A DNA stretch of 9,575 nt from Candidatus Neomicrothrix sp. UBA672 (GTDB taxonomy: Bacteria > Actinomycetota > Acidimicrobiia > Acidimicrobiales > MedAcidi-G1). The stretch is from contig DBNM01000042.1 in NCBI GenBank assembly GCA_002299135.1, forward strand, positions 5,371 through 14,945. Reading direction: 5' to 3'. A program made the translations under genes and the position numbers. Position 1 is the first letter of the stretch, and every line of letters starts with the position of its first letter. This document shows positions 6,661-9,575 of the stretch, piece after piece. The notes beneath the pieces are model-generated. The model searched no databases and was not told where the DNA came from. It saw only the letters and a list, made by a program, of their open reading frames with translations.

Positions 6661-7515
6661 ATGAATGAAGAATCTGCAACAGAATCACACCAAGAAAGAC
6701 CTCACGATGGAGCCCCTGTTCCATTTTCTGAAGCCAATGTCAAAACTCGGGTTCTTCTTGTGGCTTCGGGTAAGGGTGGAGTCGGAAAGTCTTCTGTTAC
6801 GACAAATTTGGCAGTGGCTCTTTCAAAGCGCGGAAATGATGTAGCTGTAATTGATGCAGATGTTTGGGGGTTCTCCATTCCGAGAATGTTGGGTATTACT
6901 GAGCCACCAACTGTTATTGATGACATGCTTATTCCACCTTCTGCGCACGGAGTGCGATCAATTTCTATGGGATTTTTTGCAGAAGAAGACCAACCCGTAA
7001 TCTGGCGTGGACCAATGCTTCATAAAGCACTCAATCAGTTCTTAACAGATGTTGCTTGGGATGAACCTGATTTTTTACTTATTGATTTGCCGCCCGGGAC
7101 TGGCGACACTGCTATATCTTTAGCTGGTTTTCTACCTGATTCTGAGATGCTGATTGTTACAACTCCACAAATAGCTGCGCAATCAGTTGCACAGAGAGCG
7201 GCTTTCATGGCCGAGAAAGTCGAATTAGAGGTAAAAGGCGTGATAGAGAATATGTCCTGGTTTACCGGTGATGACGGTCAACGTTACGAACTATTCGGTG
7301 AAGGTGGTGGAAGTGCTCTTGCAGAAAAGTTAGGTGTTCCCTTGTTGGGACAGATACCTTTGGTGCCGACGTTAAGAGCAGGTTCGGATAATGGGAATCC
7401 AGTGGCGGCAGACCCTTCCACTGAAATCGGGTCTATTTTTGCTGAGATAGCAAGAGTTGTGGAAGAGGATTTAAAACCTTCTAAGCGACGTCACCGAGAA
7501 CTTAAAATTAATTAA
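6661..7515 (+). CDS. mrp: Mrp/ApbC-family P-loop ATPase (Fe-S cluster carrier type), short form
   Basis: Mrp/ApbC (NBP35-type) proteins are cytoplasmic ATPases that carry or help transfer Fe-S clusters. The 284-residue form starting at 6661 shows, in its own numbering, a deviant Walker A SGKGGVGKSS (36-45), the switch I region around IDADVWGFSIPRMLG, RGPMLHKALNQF, and Walker B-like IDLPPGTGDT (141-150). IENMSW follows at 195-200, with an FGEGGG stretch after it. The usual N-terminal MIP18/DUF59 domain is absent, and so is the CXXC that normally follows IENMS in ApbC; no cysteine is left in the 284-residue form. The frame is open upstream to an ATG at 6592, but those 23 extra residues look unconserved, so 6661 is preferred; the start remains uncertain. 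It is divergent from the three-cysteine regulator and 17 bp before the DUF3107 gene. Confidence 0.9.
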   Translation: MNEESATESHQERPHDGAPVPFSEANVKTRVLLVASGKGGVGKSSVTTNLAVALSKRGNDVAVIDADVWGFSIPRMLGITEPPTVIDDMLIPPSAHGVRSISMGFFAEEDQPVIWRGPMLHKALNQFLTDVAWDEPDFLLIDLPPGTGDTAISLAGFLPDSEMLIVTTPQIAAQSVAQRAAFMAEKVELEVKGVIENMSWFTGDDGQRYELFGEGGGSALAEKLGVPLLGQIPLVPTLRAGSDNGNPVAADPSTEIGSIFAEIARVVEEDLKPSKRRHRELKIN

Positions 7516-7532
7516 TAGTCAGGGGATAATAA

Positions 7533-7763
7533 GTGGATTTACGTATTGGTATTGCACATATGCAGAAGGAAATAAACCTTGAAATGGCGGAGGATTTCGA
7601 CTTGGGTGATTTTAAATCAAATTTAGAAGAAGCACTGAAAAAAGAGACGGGTATTGTGTGGCTGACGGATATTAATGGTCGCGAAGTCGGAATTCCGGGT
7701 AACAAAATAGGTTATGCAGAGATTGGTATTCAAGACTCAGGTCGCCCTGTCGGCTTTAGTTGA
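7533..7763 (+). CDS. DUF3107 family small protein (TB9.4-like)
   Basis: A 76-residue protein of unknown function. It begins MDLRIGIAHMQKEINLE, continues with a mixed helical segment (FKSNLEEALKKETGIVWLTD), and ends GREVGIPGNKIGYAEIG followed by RPVGFS. This closely follows the pattern of actinobacterial DUF3107 proteins such as mycobacterial TB9.4 (Rv3208A): xVxIGI start, a central GxxxLTDxxGR turn, an AYVEIG strand and a terminal VGF. It is soluble with no membrane segment. The start is GTG at 7533, set by a good ribosome site AGGGG (7521-7525) seven bases upstream. The gene is tightly spaced after mrp and 43 bp before the kinase. The family seems confined to Actinobacteria as far as I know, which makes this gene the best taxonomic clue in the window. 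Confidence 0.85.
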   Translation: MDLRIGIAHMQKEINLEMAEDFDLGDFKSNLEEALKKETGIVWLTDINGREVGIPGNKIGYAEIGIQDSGRPVGFS

Positions 7764-7806
7764 ATCTTCGTGAGTAATAGGAAGCCAATGTGAAAGACTG
7801 TTTGAA

Positions 7807-9291
7807 ATGGCGTCTCTAGAAGAATTAGCTAAGAAGAACAGCGACCTCGAAGATGACTCAATTTCTTACCTGCAGGATTTAACAAGATCTTGGGGCTTAT
7901 TGGCAGATCTTTCTTTTTCTGATTTACTTTTATATTTACCCACCAAAGAATCACCAGTTGATTCTTTTGTTTTACTGGCACACGTGCGTCCCACGACTTC
8001 AACTACCTTGTATAGGGCCGATTTAGTTGGTCAAAAGTTTGAAGCGCAAAGTCGACCAGTGGTATCTGAAACTTTTTTGACAGCTCAAATATCAAATGGA
8101 AAAGTTTCAGTGGGTGGTGATCGTGAAATCAGTGTTATGGCGATACCGGTTATATGGAAAGGCGAAACGGTAGCAATTTTAGCTAGTGAAAAAGCTTTTG
8201 TCGGAGAACCTCCTAGATCGGAAATGGAAAGAACTTATTTAAGTATTTTTGACAGGTTCGCAGAGATGTTTGGACGAGGAGAATTCCCATACGGTGAGGA
8301 ATCACGGTTCCGTCATCGAATGCCAAGACTTGGAGATGGACTGCTTCTAGTGAATACCGATGGTCAAATAGAGTTTGCTTCTCCAAATGCAGTTTCTTTG
8401 TTACATCGACTCGGTTGGCATAGACCAGTAGTTGGATCACGATTTGAAGAAATTGGATTAAGTTCAAAAATTCTTAATGAAGCTTTTTCTCTCAAGAGTT
8501 CTGTTACAGATGAGTTGGAACGAGAGGATAAAACTTTTGTTGTAAGTCACTGCTTCCCACTTTTACATTCAGGCAAAGCTACGGGAGCTGCAGTATTAGT
8601 TAGGGATGTAACAGAATTGCGCCGCCGCGACAGGCAGTTAATTTCAAAAGACGCGACGATTCGTGAAATACACCATCGGGTAAAGAATAATCTTCAAACC
8701 ATTTCTTCCTTACTGAGAATTCAAGGTCGACGTCTAGATTCAGATGAAGCTCAAATGGCATTAAACGAATCGGTGCGTCGTATAGGAGCGATAGCGGTGG
8801 TACATGAAACTCTTGCAGTTAGCCAAGAAGGAGAGGTTACTTTTGGAGAGGTAATGCGACCCCTTGTAGAGCTGGTAAAAGAAGGTTTAAGCTCACCGGT
8901 TAAACCTGTTTCCATAGAAGTTAGTGGGGACACTGGTTTATTGCCTTCAGAGGTTACGACCACTCTGGCAGTTGTGGTTACTGAGTTGCTGCAAAATGCT
9001 TTAGATCATGGCTTCAAACCAGCCTCGGAGGAACTTGAAAATGGCAAGGTCGATGTTTTATTGAGCAAAAACGAAGAAGCAGTAATGGTAGAAGTCTCTG
9101 ATAATGGAGTTGGACTTCCTGAAGGTTTTGATATCGAAAAGAATGTTGGACTTGGTCTAACGATAGTGAAAACATTTATCCAACAGGAATTAGAAGGATC
9201 TCTTAACGTGTTTTCAAATGGAACAGGTAAAGGTGTGAGATTTCAAATTTGTTTACCTTCTGACAAACTTTTTGAAAAAATTGATTTATAA
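7807..9291 (+). CDS. pdtaS: PdtaS-like soluble sensor histidine kinase (HisKA_2 type)
   Basis: A 494-residue cytoplasmic two-component kinase with no membrane segment. Residues 1-155 match the N-terminal GAF-like domain of PdtaS (WGLLADLSFSDLLLYLPT, then HVRPTTSTTLY). A PAS domain follows at about 172-270 (DGLLLVNTDGQIEFASPNA to VLVRDVTELRRRD). The HisKA_2 dimerisation helix has EIHHRVKNNLQ, with His290 the likely phospho-acceptor. The HATPase domain has the N box TELLQNALDHGF (Asn397), DNGVGLP (432-438) and GLGLTIV (448-454). PdtaS of Mycobacterium tuberculosis phosphorylates PdtaR, an ANTAR RNA-binding antiterminator; no such partner gene lies in this window. The N-terminal cysteine pair I recall for the mycobacterial protein is replaced. 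A weak GAAAG (7792-7796) precedes the ATG. It probably shares a transcript with the flanking genes. Confidence 0.9.
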   Translation: MASLEELAKKNSDLEDDSISYLQDLTRSWGLLADLSFSDLLLYLPTKESPVDSFVLLAHVRPTTSTTLYRADLVGQKFEAQSRPVVSETFLTAQISNGKVSVGGDREISVMAIPVIWKGETVAILASEKAFVGEPPRSEMERTYLSIFDRFAEMFGRGEFPYGEESRFRHRMPRLGDGLLLVNTDGQIEFASPNAVSLLHRLGWHRPVVGSRFEEIGLSSKILNEAFSLKSSVTDELEREDKTFVVSHCFPLLHSGKATGAAVLVRDVTELRRRDRQLISKDATIREIHHRVKNNLQTISSLLRIQGRRLDSDEAQMALNESVRRIGAIAVVHETLAVSQEGEVTFGEVMRPLVELVKEGLSSPVKPVSIEVSGDTGLLPSEVTTTLAVVVTELLQNALDHGFKPASEELENGKVDVLLSKNEEAVMVEVSDNGVGLPEGFDIEKNVGLGLTIVKTFIQQELEGSLNVFSNGTGKGVRFQICLPSDKLFEKIDL

Positions 9292-9305
9292 GGCAGAGTA
9301 AAGTC

Positions 9306-9575
9306 GTGGACTTTCAAAAACGCCCTTTGGTAATTGCGCATCGAGGAGCTTCAGCTGATTTTCCTGAGAATTCTTTAGATGCTTTTTCGGGTGCCTTAGA
9401 TCAAGGCGCTGATTGGATCGAACTGGACGTACGTCGATCAAAAGACGGCGTTTTAGTAGTTCATCATGATGCTCATCTTGTAGATGGCAATTTAATTAGG
9501 GATTTAGATTCAGATTGTCTACCAGAAGGAGTACCAAGTTTAGCTGAAGCTTTCGAGGCGTCAGAAAGCATGGGA
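9306..9575 (+). CDS. Glycerophosphodiester phosphodiesterase, 5' part (cut by window end)
   Basis: The first 90 codons of a GDPD-family (GlpQ/UgpQ) enzyme, which hydrolyses glycerophosphodiesters from phospholipid turnover to glycerol-3-phosphate and an alcohol. The diagnostic start is VIAHRGASADFPENSLDAF, giving catalytic His12-Arg13 and the PEN motif. ADWIELDVRRSKDG follows (metal-binding Glu39 and Asp41), then VVHHDAHL with His54 as the second catalytic histidine. There is no signal peptide, so a cytoplasmic UgpQ-like form is likely. The start is GTG at 9306, 14 bp after the kinase stop, with a purine-rich AGGCAGAG (9291-9298) upstream. The frame is open to the end of the window, so the remaining part and the exact subfamily cannot be judged. 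Confidence 0.9.
   Translation, partial: MDFQKRPLVIAHRGASADFPENSLDAFSGALDQGADWIELDVRRSKDGVLVVHHDAHLVDGNLIRDLDSDCLPEGVPSLAEAFEASESMG

Noticed and set aside
8213..8467. 84-codon - strand open frame within the kinase PAS region
   Set aside because: Antisense shadow of a well-supported coding region with no independent evidence.

Overview
The window is about 9.6 kb of densely packed bacterial DNA of low to moderate G+C (roughly 40 percent by eye). It has no RNA genes, mobile elements, CRISPR arrays or long repeats that I can see. Several genes point to an actinobacterium: a small DUF3107-type protein (TB9.4-like), a soluble PdtaS-type sensor kinase, and a winged-helix regulator with a CPF/C/C tail. 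Combined with a complete System I (Ccm) cytochrome c maturation cluster and the low G+C, a low-GC, possibly aquatic, Acidimicrobiia-like lineage is a reasonable guess. This is inference; nothing here fixes the taxon.

Region 1 (1-5230, + strand) is a cytochrome c maturation operon: ccmC, a short ccmD-like gene, ccmE, ccmF, a CcmG/ResA-type thioredoxin, and ccmH fused to a CcmI-like TPR region. Neighbouring genes overlap by a few bases or lie within about 40 bp, so translation is probably coupled. CcmC and CcmD would load heme onto CcmE. CcmF would pass it to apocytochrome whose CXXCH cysteines were reduced by CcmG and CcmH. ccmA and ccmB are expected just upstream, outside the window.

Region 2 (5234-6478, - strand) converges on ccmH with only 3 bp between. 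It holds a regulator gene followed by a SixA-type histidine phosphatase. The regulator combines an N-terminal winged helix with a C-terminal three-cysteine signature resembling iron-sulfur sensors of the SufR group.

Region 3 (6479-6660) is the divergent intergenic region, with an AT-rich promoter-like stretch and a small perfect inverted repeat.

Region 4 (6661-9575, + strand) is a second run of closely spaced genes: a short Mrp/ApbC-type P-loop ATPase, the DUF3107 protein, the PdtaS-like kinase, and the first 90 codons of a glycerophosphodiester phosphodiesterase cut by the window edge.

The most interesting points are the pairing of a cysteine-rich, probable Fe-S regulator with a divergent Mrp that lacks both its usual N-terminal domain and the CXXC motif; a PdtaS homologue without the N-terminal cysteine pair I recall for the mycobacterial protein; and sequence variants in the heme-handling motif of CcmC and the redox motif of CcmH. 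I do not see a wholly new system.
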